Of a stretch of DNA of 64,000 nucleotides, positions 42,020 to 52,252 are shown in pieces. Source of the stretch: CBDHEY01 sp965262305. GTDB lineage: Bacteria; Pseudomonadota; Gammaproteobacteria; Pseudomonadales; Cellvibrionaceae. The DNA lies in NCBI GenBank assembly GCA_965262305.1, contig CBDHEY010000001.1, positions 62,001-126,000 on the forward strand. Direction: 5' to 3'. A program made the translations under genes and the position numbers. Within the stretch, counting starts at the first letter, position 1, and each line of letters starts with the position of its first letter. A model generated the notes under the pieces. The model had not been told where the DNA came from. It saw only the letters and a program-made list of their open reading frames with translations, and searched no databases.

Positions 42020-43215
42020 TGAACGATAAAAACAACCTTAAAATTATTCAACAACAAGGCATAGGTCTGATTGAATTGCTCATTTCGATCAGCGTCGCTG
42101 TGACGATTTTAGCTGGTGTTTTGCAAGTAATGGCTACATCCTCAACCAATGCTAATCTCAGCGATGGCCAAACTCGAATACAAGAAAACCTGCGATACAT
42201 TATTAATCGCATGACACAAGATGCAAACCAAGCAGGTAGCTTTGGTTGTTATAGTGTCGCCTTTTATCAAGATCGTAACGTCGTCGGAGATATACTCACA
42301 ACCGATAACGCGGCCGTAGCAGGCAGCCTCAACCGTTACAACGTATTGCAATTAATCGATGGTAGCAATAATGACGGAACCAATAACACTGATTCCGTAT
42401 TATTTCGTTATGTCAGTGCAGCAGGAGGTATTCCTTTCGAATCCTATCGCGCCTTCAACCCTGAATCGACTACGGTGACAGGAAATTCAATTCAGCTTGA
42501 TCTAAGCAGTGCGTTCGATAAACAAAATTACACCTCAATAGACCAATATGACGTATTGCTTGCAGCTAGTTGCAGTGGCGCAGTCTATTTCATGGTAACC
42601 AATAATCCGACAGATAACCCTGGCGATATCGAAGAAATACGCTTGGAAGAAGGTGTTGTAGCACCGGCTGGCCATCTTAATGAAGGACAGCAAAACCGAG
42701 TAATAACACAGGGTCATTTTGTAGGAGCAGCGCAAGTCTTTGGTACGCAATTACGCGATGAAAATGATCCTGCTGACTTAGAGGATGATGTTTTTGTCGG
42801 AAATTGGGGATCGTTAAATGAACGAGGTACACGACCAAGGATTTATTCATCGAGCTTTACAAGCGCTGTGATCTATCGGATTGAAGATAGTCTTGCAGCG
42901 CAGCAAATCGGTGGCGAGTGCACAGCTGCAACACCTCAATATTGTGCACTAACACGTGATGGCGTCGAACTCGCTGAAGGAGTCCAGGATTTTCAAGTAG
43001 AGTATGGCTGGCATGCCGGTGGCAACGAAAATGGAGCGCTTTTATTTGGACACGCTGGCGACCTTTCTGACGAGCATTGGAACTATGTGGATAGAGTGAG
43101 AATAACGTTAACGCTTAACTCGGTTCAGCAAGTAAACCTCGATAACGACGAAGATTTTATCACTCAGAACTACACCGCAACCATCGCGCTTCGCAACCAA
43201 ATTAGTGACAGTTAA
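42019..43215 (+). CDS. pilW: Type IV minor pilin PilW
   Basis: 398 aa, typical PilW length. Prepilin leader ends QQG (Gly14), then IGLIELLISISVAVTILAGV with Glu at +5. The large C-terminal domain includes RIQENLRYIINRMTQDANQAGSF, as in PilW, and a late GVQDFQVEYGW. It is a subunit of the priming complex with FimU, PilV and PilX. It starts inside the pilV stop (TAATG). Confidence 0.92.
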   Translation: MNDKNNLKIIQQQGIGLIELLISISVAVTILAGVLQVMATSSTNANLSDGQTRIQENLRYIINRMTQDANQAGSFGCYSVAFYQDRNVVGDILTTDNAAVAGSLNRYNVLQLIDGSNNDGTNNTDSVLFRYVSAAGGIPFESYRAFNPESTTVTGNSIQLDLSSAFDKQNYTSIDQYDVLLAASCSGAVYFMVTNNPTDNPGDIEEIRLEEGVVAPAGHLNEGQQNRVITQGHFVGAAQVFGTQLRDENDPADLEDDVFVGNWGSLNERGTRPRIYSSSFTSAVIYRIEDSLAAQQIGGECTAATPQYCALTRDGVELAEGVQDFQVEYGWHAGGNENGALLFGHAGDLSDEHWNYVDRVRITLTLNSVQQVNLDNDEDFITQNYTATIALRNQISDS

Positions 43216-43218
43216 ATC

Positions 43219-43842
43219 ATGAATAATAAACCACTACAACATCAACAAGGAGCTACCCTAGTCGTCGCTCTGGTCATACTAGGAATTATGACGGTAATAG
43301 GTACCGCAAGCATGCAGAGTTCTACATTGCAAGAACGCATGGCTTCCAACGCACGACAAAAACTTGTAGCTAATCAAGCAGCCGAATCTGCACTAAGAGA
43401 AGCAGAACAATGGATCTTTGCAAACCTAGACAATCGGGACGCATTGATCGATACATTTATTAATACCCCAACAGATGGGTATTACACCGACAGAGACCTT
43501 CCCTACTTAAGACCTGCTCAAGCGCGCCCTCTACGAAATTTCATCACAAATATTTCTGATGACGATGCTTGGCTCAACGACACCTCCTTGAGTGTCGAGG
43601 TGAATGGATTGCAAGGAGATTGGGCTCGAAATCCAAGAGTGGTAATTGAGCTGCTAGGCCAGCAACGTCTTGGAAATCAGACATCCGTTGGGAGCACAGC
43701 CACTAACTTAGATGAAGACTCCAGTGTCGATTTTAACAGTAGCTGGGTGTTTCGAATTACAGCCATAGGATGGTCGCAAAATGAAGATATCTATAGCGTA
43801 TTGCGCAGTAGTTTTATCACCGGCCAGCAGTTTGGAGGATGA
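43219..43842 (+). CDS. pilX: Type IV minor pilin PilX
   Basis: 207 aa. Leader ends QQG (Gly11), then ATLVVALVILGIMTVIG; the +5 position is Val instead of Glu, as usual in PilX. AAESALREAEQWIF is the family's conserved helical motif. It lies 3 bp after pilW. The last codons overlap the longest possible pilY1 frame. Confidence 0.88.
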   Translation: MNNKPLQHQQGATLVVALVILGIMTVIGTASMQSSTLQERMASNARQKLVANQAAESALREAEQWIFANLDNRDALIDTFINTPTDGYYTDRDLPYLRPAQARPLRNFITNISDDDAWLNDTSLSVEVNGLQGDWARNPRVVIELLGQQRLGNQTSVGSTATNLDEDSSVDFNSSWVFRITAIGWSQNEDIYSVLRSSFITGQQFGG

Positions 43843-43877
43843 GCATAACCGCTGTGCTTAACAAGAGAATTACGCCT

Positions 43878-46800
43878 ATGAAGTACTCAATTCGACTTAC
43901 ACCTTTGCCTTTATGTGTTATTGCTTTGGTTTCACCATTGCAAATACATTCTGCACCTGGTGAACTTGCGGACGAACCACTTTTTCTTGGGTCATCGACC
44001 CAACCAAACATCTTATTTCTTGTAGATGATTCAGGAAGTATGGATTGGGAAGTACTGCAGTCTACTGGTGCGCGAGCAGCTTATCCCACATTTCCAGATA
44101 GTGGTAATCTCGATATTACTCCTACACGAAATGACAGGGATGAAATGCTCGAATCCTGTGCCGGTTACAATGTGATGTACTACAACCCAGATATCACATA
44201 TACACCGTGGATTGGCGTAGACGCCAATGGCGATCCCTATGAAGATCAAGTTATCACTAATGCTTTAGTAGACCCTTACTTTCCTACAGGTACACGAAGA
44301 GATCTCACCGACGACGAAGGCTTTGGCGATCCTCCAGGTTACTTCGTATGGGATGACGCAGACGACGATGGCGAATTTGATCAAGGTGAATGTCCTGATC
44401 CTGACGCAGCGGATTACGATTATGAAGGCACCTTTCTAGCAACCGTATCGGGCTTTGGCCCGGCCGAAATGAGCGATGCAGACAAAGCAAACTTTGCCAA
44501 TTGGTATACTTACTATCGCAAACGTGAATACGTAGTAAAACGTTCACTTTCGGAAATCATTACTGACGCTACCGGCCGTGTTGGTCTCGCGACACTACAT
44601 AATAATTCTAGTGTCGGTACAATTATCGAAGACGTAGACGATATCACAACACCAATAGACTTAACTGCGCAGACCAACAAACTTAATCTGTTAAGTAATC
44701 TTTATCAGATCAATTCAAGTGGCTCAACTCCACTTAGAAGCACACTCGAACAGGCTGGAGACTACTTTGAAGTAGGCGTTGATCCTGGTACTGGGCTATT
44801 TGGTTTTACACCAAGCCCAACCAGCCCTATCCTATCTGATGCAGCAGGCGGAGCTTGTCAACAAAACTTCACCGTGATGCTCACGGATGGTTTTTGGAAC
44901 GGCTCTAGCCCAAATGTGGGAAATACCGATGAGGATGGAATCGGCGTTTTTGACGGTGGTTCTCATGCAGACACGGCGAGCAATACATTGGCTGATGTCG
45001 CTATGGATTTCTACGAGAGAGATCTAGCACCAAGCTTGGATAATGTCGTGCCGGTCACAGCGGGCGTAGACGAAAATTCTTCCCAGCACATGGTGACCTA
45101 TACAGTTGCATTTGGTATCGATGGCTCTTTAGAGGACAACCCGGCAGACAGAGACACGGCCTTTATTTGGCCCACTCCAGTTTCAGATACAGATTCAACT
45201 ATCGACGATGTGCGTCACGCCGCTTGGAATGGCCGAGGAGAATACTTAAGTGCTCAAAACCCACAAGAGTTAATTGATTCTCTTTCGGATTCCATTAACA
45301 GTATCCAGGCGCGAACAGGCTCAGCTTCCGCTGTTGCTTTCAATACGACAAGTATTACCGCAGATACTTTTGTATACCAAGCACGATTTGATTCTGGCGA
45401 ATGGAGTGGAACAATACAAGCATTTGAATTCGATGGCGCTGGTGTCGGAGCTCCCGCGTGGGATGCAGGTGAACTTCTTGCGGACGATAGCCTCGATTGG
45501 GAAAAACGCGCTATCTATACCTACCGCACTGACACGGATGAAGGAATTATATTTGCTTTTCCAGAAAATTATCATTCGCGCCTTCCCTCAGCACCAGACG
45601 ATGAGTTTTTAAGTGCGGATCAAATTAATGACTTACTCACCAATGCGCCATTTTCATCGACCACTGCAGATAGTGACGAACGTTCTTCAAACCAACTTTA
45701 TGGTGAAAATATCGTAGATTTTTTCCGAGGTGACTACAGTTTTGATGGGAATCAATTTCGCAGCAGAAGTAATACCAGACTCGGTGATATTGTGCATTCT
45801 AGCCCAGAGTTCGTAGGTATGCCGTCAGAACCCTACCCCAATCTCATTGAAGGCATTGATAATCTCTACTCTGATTTCATCGAAGCCAACGAAAGTCGTA
45901 GAGGGGTAGTATACGTAGGAGCAAACGATGGAATGCTCCACGCATTTGATGCGACCACAGGAGAAGAATTGTTTGCCTATATCCCTGGAGCCGTGTTCGA
46001 CACCAGCGGAGATCGTGGTTTACATAAGTTATCAGAAATTGAATACAATCATTTAGCTTATGTGGACGGCAGCGCGGTTAGTCGCGATGTATTTGTTAAT
46101 GGTGCTTGGGAAACATTCCTGGTGGGCAGTATGCGAGCAGGTGGAAAGTCGGTATTTGTTCTTGATGTGACGGAACCTGACGCATATACCACCGCGACAA
46201 CAAGCGCGGCAGATACACTTCCAGTAATGGAATTTACCGACGATGACTTAGGCTTTACCTTTAGTACACCACAAATTGCCAGAATGAATAATGGCAAATG
46301 GGCAGCAATATTTGGTAATGGCTATAACAGTGATCCAAGCGGTGACGGCACCGCCAAGCTTTTTATTCTTTTCCTAGATGGATCGGGTTTTGAAGTTCTC
46401 GAAACAAATGTCGGCTCTATAAATGCGAGCGATTGCGAAGACGCTGCAAGCGATTGTAACGGACTATCCTCGCCATCACTCATAGACATCAACGACGATT
46501 TTTCTGTTGATCGAATCTACGCCGGTGATCTGCATGGAAATATTTGGGTTTTCGATGTTTCTAGCAATTTAACAACAAACTGGGGATCCGCATTTAACAA
46601 TGGATCAGACCCAGCTCCATTGTTTACCGCCTGCAGCGCCACCCCTTGTACTGCAGCAAACCGTCAGCCAATCACATCCAAACCTATCGCAATAGGACAT
46701 CCAACAATATCGAGCCCAGTAACATTTCCTAATGTGTTAGTGGTATTTGGTACAGGACAATACATTGCAACGAACGACAATAGCGACACCTCTCAGCAAA

Positions 46801-47351
46801 GTTTTTATGGCGTCTGGGATGCAGGTAGTAACTATGATGAATTTGACCGCAGCAATCTTGTCGAACAACAGATTATTGAAGCACCTTCTAGCACAGGAAA
46901 TGTCGCTGGTGGTCGCACACTGAGCGAAAACCAAGTTAGTTACAGTGCCGCGGCAGGAAAAGTCGGCTGGTTTTTGGATCTGCCAACATCGGGAGAACGT
47001 GTAGTGGTAGATCCGGTAAGCACAAGCGGGTTCGTATTTTTCAATACAACAATTCCAGAAAGCACTGTCTGCTCTGCCGGTGGTTCAGGTTTTATTATGG
47101 TCGCTGACTTACGCACAGGGGGACAACCTACTGATCAGGTGTTTACCGCACTTGATGACGGGTCCAATATGATTGATATCTCTGGTGTTTACGCCGGGAT
47201 TCCCATCGACGCAATTCCCGGTGGAGGTACTATCATTGATGGAAGCACGATAGTAATTTCAGACTCTCTCGGCCGAATCGTTTCTACTGATTTCAATCCC
47301 GGCGATTTAAACATAAATTCACGACGTGCTGTTTGGTCCGTTGTGAAATAG
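43878..47351 (+). CDS. pilY1: Type IV pilus tip adhesin/assembly protein PilY1
   Basis: 1157 aa from ATG 43878, which gives a good signal peptide; the frame is open from 43839, where GGAGG touches the ATG and overlaps pilX. A von Willebrand A domain follows, with the MIDAS motif DDSGSM (about 50-55) and AGGACQQNFTVMLTDGFW. The C-terminal seven-bladed propeller has VVYVGANDGMLHAFDATTGEE and the calcium-site motif DINDDFSVDRIYAGD. The protein promotes pilus assembly and surface sensing and sits at the pilus tip. Confidence 0.94.
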   Translation: MKYSIRLTPLPLCVIALVSPLQIHSAPGELADEPLFLGSSTQPNILFLVDDSGSMDWEVLQSTGARAAYPTFPDSGNLDITPTRNDRDEMLESCAGYNVMYYNPDITYTPWIGVDANGDPYEDQVITNALVDPYFPTGTRRDLTDDEGFGDPPGYFVWDDADDDGEFDQGECPDPDAADYDYEGTFLATVSGFGPAEMSDADKANFANWYTYYRKREYVVKRSLSEIITDATGRVGLATLHNNSSVGTIIEDVDDITTPIDLTAQTNKLNLLSNLYQINSSGSTPLRSTLEQAGDYFEVGVDPGTGLFGFTPSPTSPILSDAAGGACQQNFTVMLTDGFWNGSSPNVGNTDEDGIGVFDGGSHADTASNTLADVAMDFYERDLAPSLDNVVPVTAGVDENSSQHMVTYTVAFGIDGSLEDNPADRDTAFIWPTPVSDTDSTIDDVRHAAWNGRGEYLSAQNPQELIDSLSDSINSIQARTGSASAVAFNTTSITADTFVYQARFDSGEWSGTIQAFEFDGAGVGAPAWDAGELLADDSLDWEKRAIYTYRTDTDEGIIFAFPENYHSRLPSAPDDEFLSADQINDLLTNAPFSSTTADSDERSSNQLYGENIVDFFRGDYSFDGNQFRSRSNTRLGDIVHSSPEFVGMPSEPYPNLIEGIDNLYSDFIEANESRRGVVYVGANDGMLHAFDATTGEELFAYIPGAVFDTSGDRGLHKLSEIEYNHLAYVDGSAVSRDVFVNGAWETFLVGSMRAGGKSVFVLDVTEPDAYTTATTSAADTLPVMEFTDDDLGFTFSTPQIARMNNGKWAAIFGNGYNSDPSGDGTAKLFILFLDGSGFEVLETNVGSINASDCEDAASDCNGLSSPSLIDINDDFSVDRIYAGDLHGNIWVFDVSSNLTTNWGSAFNNGSDPAPLFTACSATPCTAANRQPITSKPIAIGHPTISSPVTFPNVLVVFGTGQYIATNDNSDTSQQSFYGVWDAGSNYDEFDRSNLVEQQIIEAPSSTGNVAGGRTLSENQVSYSAAAGKVGWFLDLPTSGERVVVDPVSTSGFVFFNTTIPESTVCSAGGSGFIMVADLRTGGQPTDQVFTALDDGSNMIDISGVYAGIPIDAIPGGGTIIDGSTIVISDSLGRIVSTDFNPGDLNINSRRAVWSVVK

Positions 47352-47366
47352 TACAGGAGATACCTA

Positions 47367-47690
47367 ATGCGCCCATTAAAGATATGTATTTTTTGGCTGC
47401 TCAGTATATCTAGCAGCTTGAGCCTAGCCGATACTGAAACCATTTTTGGAGTGATCGACGAATACCAAGTTGGATCCATAAATATTATGGTCGATGATCA
47501 ATTATTTGGACTCGCTCCAAATATTAAAATTAAAGATCAGAAAGGTAACGCCATGCCGCGAACCGCGTTACTCAGAGGAAAAAAAATACTATATACCGTG
47601 CGTTGGGAGTCGCCCAGACCAAAACTCTTGGCCATTACTTTCTTATCCAAGGACGCAAATAGAGATCAATACGAAAACAATGAGCCTTAG
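47367..47690 (+). CDS. PilY2-like small exported protein
   Basis: 107 aa. Signal peptide ends LSLA (residue 21). The mature part is a small beta-rich domain: TIFGVIDEYQVGSINIMVDDQLFGLAPNIKIK, then RTALLRGKKILYTV. Position between pilY1 and pilE equals that of pilY2 in Pseudomonas, and length fits. Sequence similarity is only suggestive. AGGAG lies just before the ATG. It starts 15 bp after pilY1. Confidence 0.7.
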   Translation: MRPLKICIFWLLSISSSLSLADTETIFGVIDEYQVGSINIMVDDQLFGLAPNIKIKDQKGNAMPRTALLRGKKILYTVRWESPRPKLLAITFLSKDANRDQYENNEP

Positions 47691-47745
47691 TAAAATCCAA
47701 TTGCAACTTGGACTCTACCAAAAACTAAATTTGAGAAAATGAAAT

Positions 47746-48204
47746 ATGCGCATTCAGTCAAATCAAAATAAAGGATTTAGTTTAATCGAAGTTTTAATCG
47801 CAGTGGCCATAGTTGCAATAATTGCGGGTGTGGCAGTGCCGTCTTACCAAGCCCAAGTTGAACGGAGTAATCTTTCCGAATGCTCTTCTTTTGCTTTCAC
47901 GCTCGCCAATGAAATAGAACGTTACTACACACAGTATTCAACGTACCCCTCGAGTATAACCGAAGCTTCGGGATTAAATAGAGCCTCCGACCAAAGTGAA
48001 AGTAATCGTTGTACAGCGACAATTGCTACAGTGGGTGGAACATGCGATAGAGACAATGCGGCTGAGCGTTGCGTTGCCTATACACTATCTATCGCAAGAA
48101 ATAATCAACCAGCGGCTTTTTCCGATTGCGCGACGCTTACCTTAAATAACCGCGGGCAAAAGGGTGTGAGTTCCGGCGGAACGGTAGACGATTGTTGGCG
48201 GTAG
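47746..48204 (+). CDS. pilE: Type IV pilin-like protein PilE (minor pilin)
   Basis: 152 aa. Leader MRIQSNQNKG, cleavage after Gly10, then FSLIEVLIAVAIVAIIAGVAVPSYQ, with Glu at +5. A C-terminal domain with several cysteines (one at LSECSSF, others late, ending VDDCWR) fits the D-region disulfide. It follows the PilE position of the pseudomonad cluster, where the product is a minor pilin and not the main subunit. It closes the operon; guaA converges 15 bp away. Confidence 0.9.
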   Translation: MRIQSNQNKGFSLIEVLIAVAIVAIIAGVAVPSYQAQVERSNLSECSSFAFTLANEIERYYTQYSTYPSSITEASGLNRASDQSESNRCTATIATVGGTCDRDNAAERCVAYTLSIARNNQPAAFSDCATLTLNNRGQKGVSSGGTVDDCWR

Positions 48205-48219
48205 GTTCTTATAATTAAT

Positions 48220-49794
48220 TTATTCCCACTCAATTGTCGCGGGTGGTTTACTAGAAACATCATAGGTCACTCTTGAAACACCTGAGATTTCATTGATGAT
48301 GCGGTTAGATACTTTTTCTAGAAGTTCGTAAGGTAAATGTGCCCAGCGCGCGGTCATAAAATCCACTGTTTCAACCGCTCTTAACGCTATTACCCATTCA
48401 TAACGCCGACCATCGCCAACAACACCTACCGATTTCACCGGAAGGAATACAGCAAAGGCCTGGCTTGTTTTATCGTACCAACCTGATTCACGCAACTCAT
48501 GTATAAATATTGCGTCGGCTTCGCGCAAAATATCAGCGTATTCTTTTTTTACTTCACCTAAAATTCGTACACCTAATCCGGGGCCAGGAAACGGATGGCG
48601 AAATACCATGTGGTGAGGTAAACCGAGTTCTAGTCCGATTTTTCTCACTTCGTCTTTAAATAATTCTCTTAGAGGCTCAACCAAATCTAAGGCCATGTCA
48701 TCGGGCAACCCGCCAACATTGTGATGGGATTTAATCACATGAGCCTTACCCGTTTTTGCTGCTGCAGACTCGATCACATCAGGATAAATCGTCCCTTGCG
48801 CCAACCATTTAACATCTTTGAGTTGGGTTGCTTCTTTATCGAAAACCTCAATAAATGTATTGCCGATAATTTTACGCTTTGCTTCTGGGTCGTCGACGCT
48901 TTTAAGCTTATCAAGAAAAAGCTGTTCTGCATTTACCCGAATCACCTTAACGCCCATATTACTTGCAAACATTTCCATGACCTGGTCGCCTTCGTTTTTA
49001 CGAAGTAGACCATTGTCAACAAATACACAGGTTAACTGGTCTCCAATCGCTCTATGCAAAAGTGCAGCTACAACGGAGGAGTCCACACCACCCGATAACC
49101 CAAGTAAAACCTTGTCACTTCCAACTTTTTCTTGAACTTTTTGAATGGCATCTTCAACAATATTTGCAGGGTTCCATAGGGCATCACCAGCACAAATATC
49201 TAATAGAAAGTGAGAGTAAATTTCTTTACCCTTTATCGTATGGGTCACCTCTGGGTGAAATTGAATCCCAAATATATTTTTATCAGGATGATAAAAACCC
49301 GCAATCGGACACGATTCCGTGGAAGCGATCAGTTGAAAGCCCTCAGGCATTTGTGTCACCTTATCGCCGTGACTCATCCATACATCGAGTAGGCGCGTGC
49401 CATCTTGGTCTAGACGATCTGATAATTCTGCCAGTAAAGGGTTTGAATCCATTGAGGCAATTTCCGCATAACCAAACTCGCGAATATTTGAAGTTTCTAC
49501 AATACCACCGAGTTGCTGAGCGATAGTTTGCATACCATAGCAAATACCAAGAATTGGTACGTTTAAATCAAATATAACTTCAGGTGCCCTTGGTGAAGTA
49601 CCTTCGGTGACAGATTCTGGACCACCCGCAAGAATAATTCCGATGGGTGAAAACTCTCTTATCTTTTCGTCGGAAAGATCAAACGGATAAATTTCACAGT
49701 AAAAACCAATTTCCCTGACCCGCCGGGCAATCAGTTGAGTGTATTGTGAACCAAAATCAAGAATAAGAATGGCTTGGGCGTGAATATCTTGCAT
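48220..49794 (-). CDS. guaA: GMP synthase (glutamine-hydrolysing)
   Basis: 524 aa. Converts XMP to GMP. The N-terminal glutamine amidotransferase has LGICYGMQT with the nucleophile Cys and QFHPEVTHT with His/Glu. The ATP pyrophosphatase domain has the PP-loop GLSGGVDSSVVAALL. The C-terminal dimerisation part ends SSKPPATIEWE, as expected. It lies 99 bp after guaB on the same strand. Confidence 0.98.
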   Translation of the reverse strand: MQDIHAQAILILDFGSQYTQLIARRVREIGFYCEIYPFDLSDEKIREFSPIGIILAGGPESVTEGTSPRAPEVIFDLNVPILGICYGMQTIAQQLGGIVETSNIREFGYAEIASMDSNPLLAELSDRLDQDGTRLLDVWMSHGDKVTQMPEGFQLIASTESCPIAGFYHPDKNIFGIQFHPEVTHTIKGKEIYSHFLLDICAGDALWNPANIVEDAIQKVQEKVGSDKVLLGLSGGVDSSVVAALLHRAIGDQLTCVFVDNGLLRKNEGDQVMEMFASNMGVKVIRVNAEQLFLDKLKSVDDPEAKRKIIGNTFIEVFDKEATQLKDVKWLAQGTIYPDVIESAAAKTGKAHVIKSHHNVGGLPDDMALDLVEPLRELFKDEVRKIGLELGLPHHMVFRHPFPGPGLGVRILGEVKKEYADILREADAIFIHELRESGWYDKTSQAFAVFLPVKSVGVVGDGRRYEWVIALRAVETVDFMTARWAHLPYELLEKVSNRIINEISGVSRVTYDVSSKPPATIEWE

Positions 49795-49893
49795 AGACGT
49801 TTCGACTGAAAATTAGAATTTTAGAAAGTGGACAGAAACTTAAAATAAATTTTAGCAGGAAAAGCTTCCGTCCAGCTTAAGCGACAATAGTAA

Positions 49894-51369
49894 TTACCTT
49901 CCAGAAACCGGGTAATTTGGCGCTTCTTTGGTAATATTTACATCATGGACATGGCTTTCACCAATGCCGGCTGACGTAATGCGAACAAACTGAGGCCGTG
50001 TACGCATAATGTCGATATCCGTTGAACCTGTGTATCCCATTGACGCTCGCAATCCGCCCATTAGCTGATGAACAATTGCTGATAAGGGTCCTTTGTAAGG
50101 TACTCTGCCCTCGATACCTTCTGGAACAAGTTTTTCCATCCCTTGGCTCGAGTCTTGAAAATATCGATCTGACGAACCTTGAGTTTTTGACATTGCACCT
50201 AAAGATCCCATTCCACGATATGATTTGTAAGTTCGTCCTTGATAAAGCTCGACTTCACCGGGGGCCTCTTCGGTTCCCGCAAACATTGAGCCCATCATTA
50301 CCGCATGAGCGCCGGCAACAATCGCTTTGGAGATATCTCCCGAAAAACGAATTCCGCCATCTGCAATAACAGGAACACCAGAGTCTTTCACCGCATCAAC
50401 CACGTTTGCAATGGCTGATATCTGAGGTACACCCACGCCAGTGACAATACGCGTGGTACATATCGAACCAGGCCCTATTCCCACTTTCACGCCATCGGCG
50501 CCAGCGTCAACCAATGCTTTAGCGGCTTCTCCCGTCGCGATGTTGCCACCAATAACCTGAACATTGGCATAGGCTTTCTTTATTCGCGCAACTCGCTCAA
50601 TTACATTACGTGAATGACCATGTGCAGTATCCACGACAAAGACATCGACACCAGCTTCAACTAAAGCGGCAACACGGTCATCCGTATCGGGACTTGTGCC
50701 AACAGATGCGCCAACGCGAAGGCTACTATTTTGGTCTTTACACGCGTTAGGGTAGCGTTCTGCTTTAGATATATCCTTTACTGTTATAAGGCCTTTTAGT
50801 TCGAAATCATTGTTTACAACCAACACCTTTTCAATTCGATGATGATGCAAAAGCTCTCTGATCTCGTCTGAGGAAGCTTGTTCACTGCAAGTAACCAGTT
50901 TCTCCTTAGGAGTCATAATACTGGCGACCGATGCACCAAGATTAGTCTCAAATCGAACATCCCTGCGTGTGACAATACCGACTAAATCACCATCAGAAAG
51001 TACTGGAACACCAGATATTCGGTTTTTACTAGTAAGGTCAATGAGATTCTGAATTGTCGCTGAGGCATCTATCGTTATGGGATCACGAACAACTCCCGCC
51101 TCGTACTTTTTTACTGCACGAACTTCGGCTGCCTGTTTTTCGACAGTCATGCTCTTGTGAATGATGCCAATACCGCCCTCTTGCGCTAAGGCAATCGCCA
51201 ACCGAGACTCTGTGACAGTGTCCATCGCAGCAGAAATAAGAGGAATATTGAGGGAAATATTGCGCGTAAGTTGCGTTTTTAGACTCACGTCTTTCGCGGT
51301 TACCTCTGAGTAACCAGGGACTAAAAGTACGTCGTCAAACGTCAGAGCTTCTTGGGCAATCCTTAACAT
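49894..51369 (-). CDS. guaB: Inosine-5'-monophosphate dehydrogenase
   Basis: 491 aa. Oxidises IMP to XMP, the first step toward GMP. N-terminal ALTFDDVLLVPGYS, two CBS domains inserted at about 95-205, and the catalytic-loop motif GIGPGSICTTRIVTGVGVP with its Cys. The Arg-Tyr flap is at QGMEKLVPEGIEGRVPYKG. Upstream of guaA, as in most proteobacteria. Confidence 0.98.
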   Translation of the reverse strand: MLRIAQEALTFDDVLLVPGYSEVTAKDVSLKTQLTRNISLNIPLISAAMDTVTESRLAIALAQEGGIGIIHKSMTVEKQAAEVRAVKKYEAGVVRDPITIDASATIQNLIDLTSKNRISGVPVLSDGDLVGIVTRRDVRFETNLGASVASIMTPKEKLVTCSEQASSDEIRELLHHHRIEKVLVVNNDFELKGLITVKDISKAERYPNACKDQNSSLRVGASVGTSPDTDDRVAALVEAGVDVFVVDTAHGHSRNVIERVARIKKAYANVQVIGGNIATGEAAKALVDAGADGVKVGIGPGSICTTRIVTGVGVPQISAIANVVDAVKDSGVPVIADGGIRFSGDISKAIVAGAHAVMMGSMFAGTEEAPGEVELYQGRTYKSYRGMGSLGAMSKTQGSSDRYFQDSSQGMEKLVPEGIEGRVPYKGPLSAIVHQLMGGLRASMGYTGSTDIDIMRTRPQFVRITSAGIGESHVHDVNITKEAPNYPVSGR

Positions 51370-51577
51370 TAATGCACCACCTATGTAATTTTAGGACGCT
51401 TGAAAAAAGCGAACAATTATAACCTGTAAGCTTTTCGGGGTAAACTTGATAACTTATGCAACCAATTTCCGTTAAATATCGCGTGTTTGAATTTCACGCC
51501 GAAAACTCGCTTGCATCAAGGCGAGATTCCAGTAGAGTGCTCGCTCTTCGTTGATTACGCCTTTAGTTGTTAAAAAC

Positions 51578-52252
51578 ATGTATTTTCGCCTTTTCGCTCA
51601 GAACATCTTGCGCGCCTTAAAACAGAATTTCATTCCAGGTTTGATATTACAAACCGTCGCGTTAGGGGTAGCTTCATGCTACTTTTTTTGGCCAGATAGT
51701 AGAGTGTTTTTTAGTTTTTTTGGTGACTTAAAAGCCACGCACGGGTGGCTTTATTCCATGATCTCAACCGCGATATTTGCCGGTATCATCCCTTTTCTAT
51801 ATTTGTATTTCACGCGTCAAATACAGCAATCACTCGTAAAGGTTTTTTTGTTTTACATTGTTTTTTGGTCAATAAAAGGAGTAGAAGTTGATTTTTTCTA
51901 CCAACTACAGGGGTTTTGGTTTGGTAATGAATTAAATTTTGAAACAATATTTAAAAAAGTAATGGTAGACCAATTCATTTACTCGGCTCTCTGGGCAGCG
52001 CCAGGTATAACAATAGTTTACTTGTGGAAAGACTGTAATTTCAGTTTTTCCGCTTTGCGTAAAAACCTAAACCAAGAACTCTTTACTTTAAAAATACCAA
52101 CTACCGTGATATCGAATTGGTTAGTGTGGATTCCGGCGGTTTCGATCATTTACACCATGCCGCCGCCGCTTCAAATCCCACTATTTAACCTTGTACTGTG
52201 CTTTTTTGTTTTGCTTTTGGCATCGCTGACAAAAAATCATTCGATTTCATGA
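51578..52252 (+). CDS. Integral membrane protein, Mpv17/PMP22-like
   Basis: 224 aa from ATG 51578; a TTG at 51551 in the same frame is an alternative. Five or so hydrophobic helices. The last 100 residues resemble the Mpv17/PMP22 domain: FKKVMVDQFIYSALWAAPG, then LRKNLNQEL, IPTTVISNWLVWIPAVSI, and PPPLQIPLFNLVLCFFVLLL. The eukaryotic family has the same order: a DQ motif, NW/W-P, and P-LQ/R. Bacterial members exist but have no known function. Its 3' end overlaps the convergent response regulator gene by 16 bp. Confidence 0.6.
   Translation: MYFRLFAQNILRALKQNFIPGLILQTVALGVASCYFFWPDSRVFFSFFGDLKATHGWLYSMISTAIFAGIIPFLYLYFTRQIQQSLVKVFLFYIVFWSIKGVEVDFFYQLQGFWFGNELNFETIFKKVMVDQFIYSALWAAPGITIVYLWKDCNFSFSALRKNLNQELFTLKIPTTVISNWLVWIPAVSIIYTMPPPLQIPLFNLVLCFFVLLLASLTKNHSIS

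Noticed and set aside
49062..49526. Plus-strand frame of 154 codons opposite guaA
   Set aside because: Complementary-strand shadow of guaA, which has intact catalytic motifs.
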